Shown here: one piece after another, positions 7,378 through 15,604 of the stretch | Position numbering within the stretch: position 1 is the stretch's first letter | How the letters are laid out: the number at the start of each line of letters is the position of its first letter | Source of the DNA: CAYFWF01 sp964346815 | Lineage (GTDB): Bacteria; Acidobacteriota; Aminicenantia; Aminicenantales; Aminicenantaceae | Direction of reading: 5' to 3' | DNA length: 64,000 nucleotides | Assembly (NCBI GenBank): GCA_964346815.1 | Contig: CAYFWF010000023.1 | Location: 1-64,000, forward strand | Program-made: the position numbers and the translations under genes | Notes under the pieces: generated by a model | The model's input: only the letters and a program-made list of their open reading frames with translations | Told to the model about the DNA's origin: nothing | Database searches by the model: none

Positions 7378-8994
7378 GTGATACCGACACATAAACTTCC
7401 CGGACTGTCCCCCCTGGTCCATGATTATTTTTATGCATACGACAAGGTGAGTGAATTCTTCTCAGGAAATTTTCGCGATCCAACGGCGTTCAGCCGTCAA
7501 ATCGAGAAAGTCAGATCACGTGATCTGCCGCGGAAACGGCTGGCCGCCCTATTGAAAGAGCAAAATCTGAGTTACGGATGCGGGGAGCAGACTATCGGGA
7601 ATATCGACATGTTCACCCGAGATGGGACCTGTGCAGTGGTAACCGGGCAGCAGGTTGGATTGTTCGCGGGCCCTCTCTATACCGTCTTCAAAGCGGTCAC
7701 TGCGCTCAAACTCTCCGAATCATTCAACCGAAACAGCTCCGGGTGCTTCGTGCCGATTTTTTGGCTGGCTTCGAACGATCACGACTTCGCAGAAATCAAT
7801 CACGTCACTGTCCTCGACAAAGAAAACCGGATCAAAGACATTCGATACCAGGAGCATTCTCTCGGTCTGAAAACGCCGGTTTCGAGAATCGTGCTCACAG
7901 AGGAAATTTCGAACTGCCTGCGACAACTCGATGATCTTATCCGGGATTCCGAATTCAAACCGGAAATCCTGTCGCAGTTGGGCACAGCCTACCGGCTCGG
8001 CCGGTCGTTTGTGGAAGCCTTTGCCCGGTGGATGACACGAATGTTCAAGTCCTATGGCCTTATATTCATCGATGCCGAACATCCTGACTTGAAGGAGCTG
8101 GGAAAAGGTGTTTTTTTTACCGAGATCGCCCAAAAGTCACCCTTAACGCGCTGTGTCCTGGAAACATCGCGCAGATTGGAGCAAAAAAGCTACGGCACAC
8201 AAATACAACTCCATCAGGGAATATTGAATCTCTTTCTGGCAGAGAAGGAAAGGCAAACCATCCGGTTCGGAGAGACCGGTTACAGCATAAAAGGGACGTC
8301 GAAAACATTCCAGAAGGATGAACTCCTGAGAGTTCTGGAAGAGCAGCCTCATCTGTTCAGCCCGAATGTCCTGCTGCGTCCCCTCTATCAGGATGAACTC
8401 CTGCCGACCGTCGTGTATGTGGGAGGTCCGGGTGAGATCGCCTACTTTGCACAGATGAAGGAAGCATATGAGGAATTCAAGCTGCCGATGCCGGTTATCT
8501 TTCCCAGGAAAAGTCTCACCCTTATCGAAAAAAGCGTGGACAAAGGCTTGAAAACTTACGGCCTGAAAGTCCAGGGTATATGGCGGGGCGTGGATGCCAA
8601 AATCGATAAAATCGCTAAAGAAAAAACTCCTGAATCCCTGGAAAAAGCCATCCACACCGCAGCCTCTCATCTGGATAAGGATTTGAAGGATATCAGGAAA
8701 CAAACGCTGGCTTTCGAACCTGCGCTGGAAAAAACGGTCGACCTGACCGCGAGGAAAATCCATCGCCGCATAAGCCTTCTGGAAAAGAAGATTCACAAGG
8801 CGTTTAAAAAACGGAACACCGTCATGATGAAACGTGTACGGCTTGCCGAAAACAGTCTTTACCCAAACAGACACCTTCAGGAAAGGGTGTTCAACGTCAC
8901 TCCATTTCTTGTAAAATATGGCTTTGCATTTATAGACAGGCTTTATAAAGCCGTAGATATAGAACATCACGACCATCAGATTTTGAAATTATGA
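7378..8994 (+). CDS. bshC: Putative cysteine ligase BshC, bacillithiol biosynthesis
   Basis: BshC adds cysteine to glucosaminyl-malate, the last step of bacillithiol synthesis in the cytoplasm. The start is set at the GTG at 7378 (MIPTHKLPGLSPLV). This gives 538 residues, the usual BshC length, and places the start just after the small gene. The alternative in-frame start at 7276 would lie inside that small gene. Family hallmarks seen are a TGQQVGLFAGPLYT segment near residue 87, WLASNDHDFAEI (about 130), RPLYQDELLPT and VGGPGEIAYFAQ, then a charged coiled coil of about 80 residues. It is followed after 30 bases by bshB1 and then bshA, so the three enzymes are probably one transcript. Confidence 0.92.
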   Translation: MIPTHKLPGLSPLVHDYFYAYDKVSEFFSGNFRDPTAFSRQIEKVRSRDLPRKRLAALLKEQNLSYGCGEQTIGNIDMFTRDGTCAVVTGQQVGLFAGPLYTVFKAVTALKLSESFNRNSSGCFVPIFWLASNDHDFAEINHVTVLDKENRIKDIRYQEHSLGLKTPVSRIVLTEEISNCLRQLDDLIRDSEFKPEILSQLGTAYRLGRSFVEAFARWMTRMFKSYGLIFIDAEHPDLKELGKGVFFTEIAQKSPLTRCVLETSRRLEQKSYGTQIQLHQGILNLFLAEKERQTIRFGETGYSIKGTSKTFQKDELLRVLEEQPHLFSPNVLLRPLYQDELLPTVVYVGGPGEIAYFAQMKEAYEEFKLPMPVIFPRKSLTLIEKSVDKGLKTYGLKVQGIWRGVDAKIDKIAKEKTPESLEKAIHTAASHLDKDLKDIRKQTLAFEPALEKTVDLTARKIHRRISLLEKKIHKAFKKRNTVMMKRVRLAENSLYPNRHLQERVFNVTPFLVKYGFAFIDRLYKAVDIEHHDHQILKL

Positions 8995-9024
8995 AAGATG
9001 TAAAGACACGAACCGGAGATTGAG

Positions 9025-9762
9025 GTGAAGCTCGATGCATTGGCTTTCGGTGCGCACGCGGACGATGTGGAGCTGTCCTGCAGCGGTACGATCATCAAAT
9101 TAGGAGCCTCGGGATATAAAACCGGGGTCATTACGCTGACCCGTGGAGAGACGGCGACCCGGGGCAGTGCCGAGATCCGCGCCCGGGAGTTTGTCCGATC
9201 CGCCGAAATCATGGGGCTTGCCTCTCACAAGATGCTGGACATCCCGGACGGATGGATCGAAGTCACAAGGGAGAACAGGCTCAAAATTATCCGGGAAATC
9301 CGCACGTACCGGCCCAGAATCGTATTCGCTCCCTACTGGATTTCCCGCCATCCGGATCATGAGAAAACTTCCCATCTGGTACGTGAAGCCGCCTACCTCG
9401 CCGGGCTGAAAAAGCTGAAAACGGATCAGAAACCTCATAGGCCGTATAGAGTCATTTACTACCCGACACGGTTCGAGTTCAAACCCTCTTTTATCGTCGA
9501 CATCTCTGATTTTCATGCGCAAAAGATAAAATCCATTCTCTCCTACAAATCGCAGTTTCACCATAAGGATAAGGCAGAATTCGGAGAGGATGAGACTCTG
9601 CTCAGCAGGCCTGAATTTTTGGATGTGATCGAGACTCGAGACAAACAGTACGGGACATACATCGGCGTCAGGTACGGCGAGCCTTTTCTGGTCCGGGAGG
9701 CCATCAAAATCGATGACCCAGTTGCTTTTTTCGACGTGAAATATCTGGAGACGATTCCATGA
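9025..9762 (+). CDS. bshB1: Bacillithiol biosynthesis deacetylase BshB1
   Basis: BshB1 removes the acetyl group from N-acetylglucosaminyl-malate to give GlcN-malate. The 245-residue protein starts at GTG 9025 (MKLDALAFGAH), with a GGAG site about 9 bases upstream. The LmbE/PIG-L zinc motif is seen as AHADDVE at 10-16. The usual proline after the His is Ala here, but the zinc-binding His11 and Asp14 are kept. A second metal-site segment, SRHPDHEKTS, is near residue 113. The family-specific stretch LTRGETATRGSAEIRA follows the first motif, which distinguishes BshB1 from other PIG-L proteins. It lies between bshC and bshA in the same direction. Confidence 0.92.
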   Translation: MKLDALAFGAHADDVELSCSGTIIKLGASGYKTGVITLTRGETATRGSAEIRAREFVRSAEIMGLASHKMLDIPDGWIEVTRENRLKIIREIRTYRPRIVFAPYWISRHPDHEKTSHLVREAAYLAGLKKLKTDQKPHRPYRVIYYPTRFEFKPSFIVDISDFHAQKIKSILSYKSQFHHKDKAEFGEDETLLSRPEFLDVIETRDKQYGTYIGVRYGEPFLVREAIKIDDPVAFFDVKYLETIP

Positions 9763-9802
9763 GGACTACGGCTTCATGCATATTTCGGGATAGACGTTGA
9801 CC

Positions 9803-10924
9803 ATGAAAGTCGGAATAGTGTGTTACCCCACACACGGCGGCAGCGGTGTGGTGGCCTCGGAACTAGCGATAGGCCTTGCCAAAAAAGCGCATGAAATCCA
9901 TATCGTAAGCTACGCTCCCCCCTTTCGATTGCGTTCTTTTCATCAGAACATCTTTATCCATGAGGTGGAGATGGCGACCTATCCGCTGTTTAAATATCCA
10001 CCGTATGCTCTGGGACTGGCAACGAAACTCGTGGAACTGGTGGAGGCCTATGATCTCGAGCTTATCCATGCCCATTATGCTGTTCCCCACGCCGCCAGCG
10101 CCTATCTGGCCAAACAGATTTTGAGTTCAAAGGCGATAAAAATCATCACCACACTGCATGGAACGGATATCACACTGGTCGGAGCCGACCAATCCTTTTA
10201 CCGGGTCATAAAATTCACTATCGAGAAATCCGACGGTGTCACCAGCGTTTCCAACTATTTGAAACAGCGGACCATCCAGGAATTCGATATTCAGCGTGAG
10301 ATACGGGTTATCTACAATTTCATCGATCCCGTCCGGCCGGCTCAAGGACGCAGCCAGTGCGACCGGAAATCTTTTGCTCCGGACGGAGAAAAGATCCTTT
10401 TGCACGCTTCCAATTTCCGGCCTGTAAAAAGGGTGGGAGACGTCGTCCGTATCTTCGAGCGGGTTCATGCCAGAATCCCGGCAAAACTCATATTGATCGG
10501 TGACGGGCCTGAGCGGCTGTTCATCCAGCAATTAGCCAAAGAATTGAAACTCAGTGCCGATGTGTATTTTCTCGGGGAACAGGATCATTTAGAGCCCTTG
10601 TTCCTGTGCGCAGACCTCTTTCTCCTGCCCAGCGAACAGGAGAGTTTTGGTTTGACGGCGCTCGAAGCCATGAACTGCGGTGTTCCAGTGATAGCCACCC
10701 AGACAGGAGGTTTACCGGAAGTCATCACACACGGTGAGACAGGATATCTGTATCCTGTGGGTGACATAGATAAAATGGCGGAAAAATCCATCGAACTTTT
10801 GAATCATCCTGAAAAACATGATTTATTTAAACAGCGGGCAAGGGAACGAGCCGCGCAGTCTTTCAGTGCAGATCGGATCATCCCTCAATACGAAGCCTAT
10901 TATCAGGAAATATTGAAGGCCTAG
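9803..10924 (+). CDS. bshA: N-acetyl-alpha-D-glucosaminyl L-malate synthase BshA
   Basis: BshA transfers GlcNAc from UDP-GlcNAc to L-malate, the first committed step of bacillithiol synthesis. The start at ATG 9803 (MKVGIVCYPTHGGSGVV) matches the conserved family N-terminus. A TTG two codons upstream is less likely. The product is 373 residues with a GT-B fold: an N-terminal domain with YPTHGGSG and the HAHYAVPHA segment, and a C-terminal domain with the glycosyltransferase-1 pattern LPSEQESFGLTALEAM, followed by GVPVIAT-x-x-GGLPE for nucleotide-sugar binding. It lies 40 bases after bshB1. With bshC and bshB1 it completes the pathway in one cluster. Confidence 0.93.
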   Translation: MKVGIVCYPTHGGSGVVASELAIGLAKKAHEIHIVSYAPPFRLRSFHQNIFIHEVEMATYPLFKYPPYALGLATKLVELVEAYDLELIHAHYAVPHAASAYLAKQILSSKAIKIITTLHGTDITLVGADQSFYRVIKFTIEKSDGVTSVSNYLKQRTIQEFDIQREIRVIYNFIDPVRPAQGRSQCDRKSFAPDGEKILLHASNFRPVKRVGDVVRIFERVHARIPAKLILIGDGPERLFIQQLAKELKLSADVYFLGEQDHLEPLFLCADLFLLPSEQESFGLTALEAMNCGVPVIATQTGGLPEVITHGETGYLYPVGDIDKMAEKSIELLNHPEKHDLFKQRARERAAQSFSADRIIPQYEAYYQEILKA

Positions 10925-10972
10925 AAGAAGACATCAATAATTTCCGGCTAAAGACCGATAGAAATGTAAACG

Positions 10973-12673
10973 ATGAGCAGCCTTGACTGGATCGTGATGA
11001 GTTCTTTCCTCGCATTTGTCGCTGTCTACGGCGTCTGGAAAACGCGAGGAAAAAAAGACATCAATGGTTACATTCTGGCGAACAAATCGACCTCCTGGCC
11101 TACCATCACGCTTTCTATCATGGCGACACAGGCCAGTGCCATTACCTTTCTTTCCACGCCGGGACAGGCCTATGTGGACGGCATGCGTTTTGTGCAATTC
11201 TATTTAGGCCTCCCCATCGCCATGGTCATCCTTTCCATAACGGCTGTTCCTTATTTCCACAGGCTAAAAGTCTACACAGCCTATGAATTTTTAGAGAAGC
11301 GCTTCGATCTGAAAAACCGCGCGTTAGGAAGCATTCTCTTTCTGATACAGCGGGGCTTGGCTTGCGGGTTCACGATCTTCGCCCCGTCCTTGATCATTTC
11401 AGTGCTTCTCGGGTGGGATATCCGTCTCACCATTTTCATGATCGGCGGTCTTGTCATCCTGTACACCACTACCGGCGGTACAGATGCCGTTTATAAAACC
11501 CATCTCCTGCAGATGGGAATCATAACCGTAGGGATGGCAGCAGCGTTTTTCATGATTTTCCGTTTGCTTCCGCCTGACATTTCCTTTCTGGACGCTGCCC
11601 ATGTGGCGGGTAAGATGGGGAAATTAAACGTGATAAACTTCGCTTTTGACTGGAGGGACCGGTACAACATCTGGTCCGGTCTGATCGGAGGAACATTCCT
11701 GGCCCTTTCTTACTTCGGAACAGATCAATCGCAGGTGCAGCGTTATCTTTCTGGACGTTCCATAGCACAGAGTCGTTTCGGACTGCTCGCCAACGGGATT
11801 TTCAAGGTGCCTATGCAGTTCATGATTCTTTTCACCGGAGCTATGATTTTTGTTTTTTACCAGTTCGTGACTCCGCCATTATTTTTCAATCCGGTCGAAG
11901 CCGCAAACGTTAAAAACAGCGCCTACTCCCAAACCTATCAGGAACTTGAAACCAGGTATGAGCTTGTTCATAAAGAGAAACAGGCACACATTCGGGATAT
12001 GCTGGCCGCCATGGAGGGCCGTACGGATTCGGATGTAGACCAAACCATCCGGATGGTACAGAAATCGCGGGAATCGGAGCTAGAGATCAGAGATGAAGCC
12101 GCAGCACTCATTAAAAAAACCGACCCGGCTGCCGACACCAACGATATCAACTATATCTTTTTGAGTTTTGTCATAAACTTCTTGCCGGTGGGGCTCATCG
12201 GGCTGATTCTCGCGTCTATTCTCTCGGCATCCATGTCCTCTTCGTCTGCTGAATTGAATGCCCTGGCCTCGGTCACTATCGTAGATATTTACAAACGGGT
12301 ATTAAAGAAAAGCGCCTCGGATCGGCATTATCTCATCGCATCCAAATTAGTCACAGTTTTTTGGGGTGTATATGCCGTCGGTTTCGCTCTGTTTGCCAAT
12401 CGTCTGGGGTCACTGATAGAAGCTGTAAATATTCTGGGTTCTCTTTTTTATGGAACGATTCTGGGAATTTTCTTGATCGCCTTCTTTTTCAAGGGGATAG
12501 GCGGAAACGCCACCTTTTTCGCGGCCCTCGTGGCAGAACTCACCGTTTTGGCCTGCTATTTTTTCACAGAAATTCCCTATCTGTGGTTTAACGTGATCGG
12601 CTGTGTCGTGCTCATCGCTCTGGCCCATTTGATGAACCCGGTGTTTGTGTGGAACAACAGAAATCGAGCTTGA
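10973..12673 (+). CDS. Sodium/solute symporter, SSS family
   Basis: This is a 566-residue multi-pass membrane protein of the sodium/solute symporter (SLC5-like) family. Visible hallmarks are SIMATQASAITFLSTPGQAY near residue 50, an early Y-x-A-Y-E-F-L-x-x-R-F segment, the GG-x-x-A-V-x-x-T pattern near 170, a SYFGTDQSQVQRYLSGRS segment and the late ASMSSSSAELNALA segment typical of the sodium site. Residues about 323-380 form a charged, probably cytoplasmic, insert between helices that is helical in character. It lies 48 bases after bshA in the same direction and probably belongs to the same transcription unit. The substrate cannot be read from the sequence. The 92 bases to the convergent lipoprotein gene hold nothing clear. 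Confidence 0.9.
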   Translation: MSSLDWIVMSSFLAFVAVYGVWKTRGKKDINGYILANKSTSWPTITLSIMATQASAITFLSTPGQAYVDGMRFVQFYLGLPIAMVILSITAVPYFHRLKVYTAYEFLEKRFDLKNRALGSILFLIQRGLACGFTIFAPSLIISVLLGWDIRLTIFMIGGLVILYTTTGGTDAVYKTHLLQMGIITVGMAAAFFMIFRLLPPDISFLDAAHVAGKMGKLNVINFAFDWRDRYNIWSGLIGGTFLALSYFGTDQSQVQRYLSGRSIAQSRFGLLANGIFKVPMQFMILFTGAMIFVFYQFVTPPLFFNPVEAANVKNSAYSQTYQELETRYELVHKEKQAHIRDMLAAMEGRTDSDVDQTIRMVQKSRESELEIRDEAAALIKKTDPAADTNDINYIFLSFVINFLPVGLIGLILASILSASMSSSSAELNALASVTIVDIYKRVLKKSASDRHYLIASKLVTVFWGVYAVGFALFANRLGSLIEAVNILGSLFYGTILGIFLIAFFFKGIGGNATFFAALVAELTVLACYFFTEIPYLWFNVIGCVVLIALAHLMNPVFVWNNRNRA

Positions 12674-12764
12674 TAATGTGTGGGTTTTCAGATTCGGATA
12701 AAACTTCACGATCAGCCTATTCTTGCTGGATGACCGTTATTCCATCGGTGGATCTTGTACAAGT

Positions 12765-13304
12765 TTACTTAAACGGTTTGGGCTTCAGCTGCCGAAGGTC
12801 TACACCCCGGGGAATACCCTGAGGAAAACGGGCATATTTTCGAATTTCGTCCCAAACGACAAAATCAGAGTCTGTGACTCCTCCGGTCGATTCTGCTGAA
12901 GCATTGTAGATGCCGGTAAACAGCCAAATAGGGGCCGAAGCAGCGGCGAAATATCCGTGTGAGACTGTTGATAAGAAACCGAGAAGGGCCCAAGCACCGA
13001 CTATCCGTGGTTCTTTGTATGCCGCGAAGGTCACGTGCTGGACTTTGAGAATGGGAATTTCTTCAAGGGAAATTCCGGTGAGCAGATAGACAGAGTTCTT
13101 TTCTACAGCAATGAATTCCCCTTCTGCGGTTTTATTTTCGGATTCAGCTGAGTATTCTACGATCATCCAGGCTCCGAAGGCATCCGCAAGCGCCTCCTTT
13201 GGTGATGGCAGCCAGCCTTTGGGGCCGGGCGCTGCTGTGCAGCTCAGCACCCCTGCCGTAATCAGACATAAGCCGCAGATTTTCACTATTCTATTTGCGC
13301 ACAT
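12765..13304 (-). CDS. Putative lipoprotein of unknown function (179 residues)
   Basis: ATG 13304 has GGAGGAG 7 bases upstream. The N-terminus is a lipoprotein signal with a basic start, a hydrophobic stretch and the lipobox GVLSC, so Cys22 would be lipidated. The rest includes a soluble part whose beta strands mention membrane-active features (SVYLLTGISLEEIPILKV), then a glycine/alanine-rich helical hairpin around residues 100-130 that could insert in a membrane, and a basic C-terminus. I do not recognise the family. It overlaps the 3' end of the upstream 522-residue gene by 14 bases, so the two are translationally coupled and probably function together. Confidence 0.65.
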   Translation of the reverse strand: MCANRIVKICGLCLITAGVLSCTAAPGPKGWLPSPKEALADAFGAWMIVEYSAESENKTAEGEFIAVEKNSVYLLTGISLEEIPILKVQHVTFAAYKEPRIVGAWALLGFLSTVSHGYFAAASAPIWLFTGIYNASAESTGGVTDSDFVVWDEIRKYARFPQGIPRGVDLRQLKPKPFK

Positions 13305-14859
13305 ATTTGCTCCTCCAAAATGTGTATTCCATTCGAGGCTCGTTTTCCTTGAATTCAGGGGCGATGAGCTTTAAAAACTCCTCTGGATCTGTGAACATCA
13401 TAATGGTCCGCTCGAGATTTTCTTCTTTGAGCCAGTCCGGCCGCATCCACTCCAAATAGTAGCCCTGGCTTTCCAGAAAGAGCTCGTAGTTTTGGAAATC
13501 GCCGGGGAGGGGATAGACCAGAACGTATTCATCCCCTGGCATGGTCACCAGAGCGCTATCTGGATGAGTCAAATGCTTTTTGCTCTGAGTGATAGGCATG
13601 CCTTTATTCAAGACAGTGGAAGGGGCTAGCCTGATGGGATCTACGCGCTCGCCCAATTCAGCAAGAGCCAGATAATCGATACGCCACAGCCCTTTTGTCA
13701 TGCGAAGCCTGAGTTTTATAAGGCTTGATTCGGTTTCGGGCAGCAGAACCATTCGGACATCAGAGGCAATAGGTCCCGTTTCCCTGATTTCTCCCGGTTT
13801 GATCCAAGTGCCCCGTTCACTCTGGACAAAGACCTCGATTCCTCCCAGCACGTCCCCCAGGCTGTTGGTATATTTTTTCACAGTCTCGTCACCCCGTTCC
13901 AACTTAGCAAGCCAGTAACCAGCAGAATTTCCCATATAAGCGAGGCCTTGATAAAAGAGATACGTGGTGAGCAGTGTCTGCCGGAAGCCCAAAACAAGCC
14001 CGAGCTTCTTTCCCGGGGGAGGTTCGAATTCGAGGTCTATGGTTTCTCGTTTGGCCAGATCATAAGGGTCCGCTCCGCTGAAACGCTCCATCCCGTCCGG
14101 GGATCGGACGACATCCAGACAGCTTCCTTCTGGGGCCGAGCATATCTTGGGTTCATGGATTTTGAAGGCCTGCCAGAACTCTCCTGAGGGTGTGGCAAAA
14201 GCTCGTCCCCTGGGAGGCCGGGGAACAGCAAGAATGTTTGCATACCTGATAATGTGGGTTTCCAGAGCCTCGTTTGTAACCCGGAGTTCGAAATCCTGAC
14301 TCCGAGGCTTTGTCTGAAAAAGGGCGTCGATATCCTGCGCTTCGAGCGCCGGACAAACACTTGCCGAAAATCCTTCAGCCTGTAATACCATCCGTTCTCC
14401 ATCCCAGGCATAGAAAGTCGGGCAGGAGCCAAAGCAGGCCTTTGGATTTGCCAGGCAGTACACTGAAAGAAGAGCTGAAGGCACGGTGAGAGATGCCATG
14501 GCGAGTATAGACTTCGAAGCCTGCAGCACATTCGTTTCAAAAAGCGCCACTTCGTCGAGAAGAATCATGAATTGACCCCTTTGGATTTCCTCCCGGTTTA
14601 AATTGAGGAGGCGGCCTTTCCCTGAAATGGACTCATTCTCACCCTCTAGATCCCATTCGGACAGGACATATACTCGGCCGTCCAGCATGTGAGCTTTCAG
14701 AAAAGGCGATTTCTGGTCAAGTTGGCCCATTTGGGATACATCTCTGATTTCCCGTTTGAGGCGCTGGTAATAACGGGGGACGCATTGAGAGAGTAACAGG
14801 GATCCAATAAGTGTAAACACGAAACCGATTTTTACAGAAAGCGATTTTTCCCCTTCCAT
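13291..14859 (-). CDS. Lipoprotein-like protein of unknown function with a CPTFYAWDGE motif
   Basis: ATG 14859 follows a strong AAAGGAGGA site. The 522-residue product starts with a signal sequence ending in LLLSQC. A Gln before the Cys is unusual for a lipobox, so lipidation is uncertain. Near residue 145 is CFGSCPTFYAWDGERMVLQAE. This C-P-x-x-Y-x-W/Y-D-G-E pattern followed by an acidic A-D-x-D-x-L stretch occurs in secreted proteins of Bacteroidetes-type diderms whose role is unknown to me. The remainder is beta-rich with conserved-looking tryptophans. It forms a coupled two-gene operon with the 179-residue lipoprotein. Its upstream region holds one of two opposed 11-bp repeat arrays, about 93 bases from the start codon. 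Confidence 0.65.
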   Translation of the reverse strand: MEGEKSLSVKIGFVFTLIGSLLLSQCVPRYYQRLKREIRDVSQMGQLDQKSPFLKAHMLDGRVYVLSEWDLEGENESISGKGRLLNLNREEIQRGQFMILLDEVALFETNVLQASKSILAMASLTVPSALLSVYCLANPKACFGSCPTFYAWDGERMVLQAEGFSASVCPALEAQDIDALFQTKPRSQDFELRVTNEALETHIIRYANILAVPRPPRGRAFATPSGEFWQAFKIHEPKICSAPEGSCLDVVRSPDGMERFSGADPYDLAKRETIDLEFEPPPGKKLGLVLGFRQTLLTTYLFYQGLAYMGNSAGYWLAKLERGDETVKKYTNSLGDVLGGIEVFVQSERGTWIKPGEIRETGPIASDVRMVLLPETESSLIKLRLRMTKGLWRIDYLALAELGERVDPIRLAPSTVLNKGMPITQSKKHLTHPDSALVTMPGDEYVLVYPLPGDFQNYELFLESQGYYLEWMRPDWLKEENLERTIMMFTDPEEFLKLIAPEFKENEPRMEYTFWRSKYVRK

Positions 14860-14951
14860 TTCTTGTCCTCCTTTATGCTGAAAACATCGGACTTTCCGTC
14901 CTTTAGATGAATTTTTACCCGGAATGAGTATAACGCAAAACAGGGAGAAAG

Positions 14952-14990
14952 TTGTTAAAAGTTTGTAAAGATTTTGTCAAAAGTTTGTCA
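14952..14990 (+). promoter_or_regulatory. Array of four 11-bp direct repeats (TTGTCA-like)
   Basis: Units TTGTTA, TTGTAA, TTGTCA and TTGTCA begin at 14952, 14963, 14974 and 14985, exactly 11 bases apart, each followed by a purine-rich AAAG/AGAT spacer. This is the spacing of OmpR/PhoB-type winged-helix regulators, and the pair TTGTCAAAAGTTTGTCA closely resembles a Pho box. An oppositely oriented array lies at 15068-15106. Both are in the 303-base divergent gap 14860-15162. Confidence 0.6.
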
Positions 14991-15067
14991 AAATGGGGAA
15001 GCTGCCATAGATGCAGTTAATGTGAAGAATGGAAGGCTAAACAAAAACGATCCGAGCGCGAATTTGT

Positions 15068-15106
15068 TAACAGACTCTTTACAAATTCTTGACAATTCCC
15101 TGACAA
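15068..15106 (-). promoter_or_regulatory. Second array of four 11-bp repeats, inverted relative to the first
   Basis: On the minus strand the units are TTGTCA (15106-15101), TTGTCA (15095-15090), TTGTAA (15084-15079) and CTGTTA (15073-15068), again at exactly 11 bases. The order of unit types mirrors the first array. It ends 57 bases before the ATG of the small gene at 15163. The rest of the 303-base gap shows no open reading frame I can support. Confidence 0.6.
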
Positions 15107-15162
15107 CTCTTCGTTCTTTTTCCATTACCTTGTTCCTTGGAGAGTAGATCAGGAGGATTGAG

Positions 15163-15438
15163 ATGAGAAAAACAATGACTTTGATGGGAAAAGAGGCAGA
15201 GCGTTATTTCGATGCCAGATGTGCATTTAATATGGCTCCCTGCGAAGAAGGAATAGCCGGCCGAAACATTAGAACCTGGCAGAAAATTTCAAATAGTGCA
15301 ATTCCAGATGAGACAGAATTATTCATCCATGAGTTCTATCCGGTGCTCGTAACTGAATACAAGCTGAATGGTAAAAGTCAAAGCAGGAGAGCCGAAACAG
15401 AGCTGATTATGATTAATGTGACAGCAGATGTGATGTGA
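15163..15438 (+). CDS. Small protein of unknown function (91 residues)
   Basis: ATG 15163 is preceded by AGGAGG at a good distance, which supports real translation. The 91-residue product has no signal peptide and no membrane helix. It has two cysteines in the first third (Cys20 and Cys27), a basic middle and a beta-prone end (ELIMINVTADV). I do not recognise it. It is the only gene facing right from the divergent region with the two opposed 11-bp repeat arrays, so it may be controlled by the same factor as the lipoprotein operon on the other side. About 165 bases follow before the broken kinase gene. Confidence 0.5.
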   Translation: MRKTMTLMGKEAERYFDARCAFNMAPCEEGIAGRNIRTWQKISNSAIPDETELFIHEFYPVLVTEYKLNGKSQSRRAETELIMINVTADVM

Positions 15439-15604
15439 GAACAGAAGAATTTTTTTATAGTTGGATTTTTTGGTGCATGATTTGATAGAAAACAGACTTT
15501 AGAGTATCTTTATCCCACTGAAAAAATGCCAAAGCGTGTCATTTTTGTTGGCACCTTACCTGTTCCTTGGTATCCTTTTTCCGACCGCTAGAGGGGAGGT
15601 CGGC

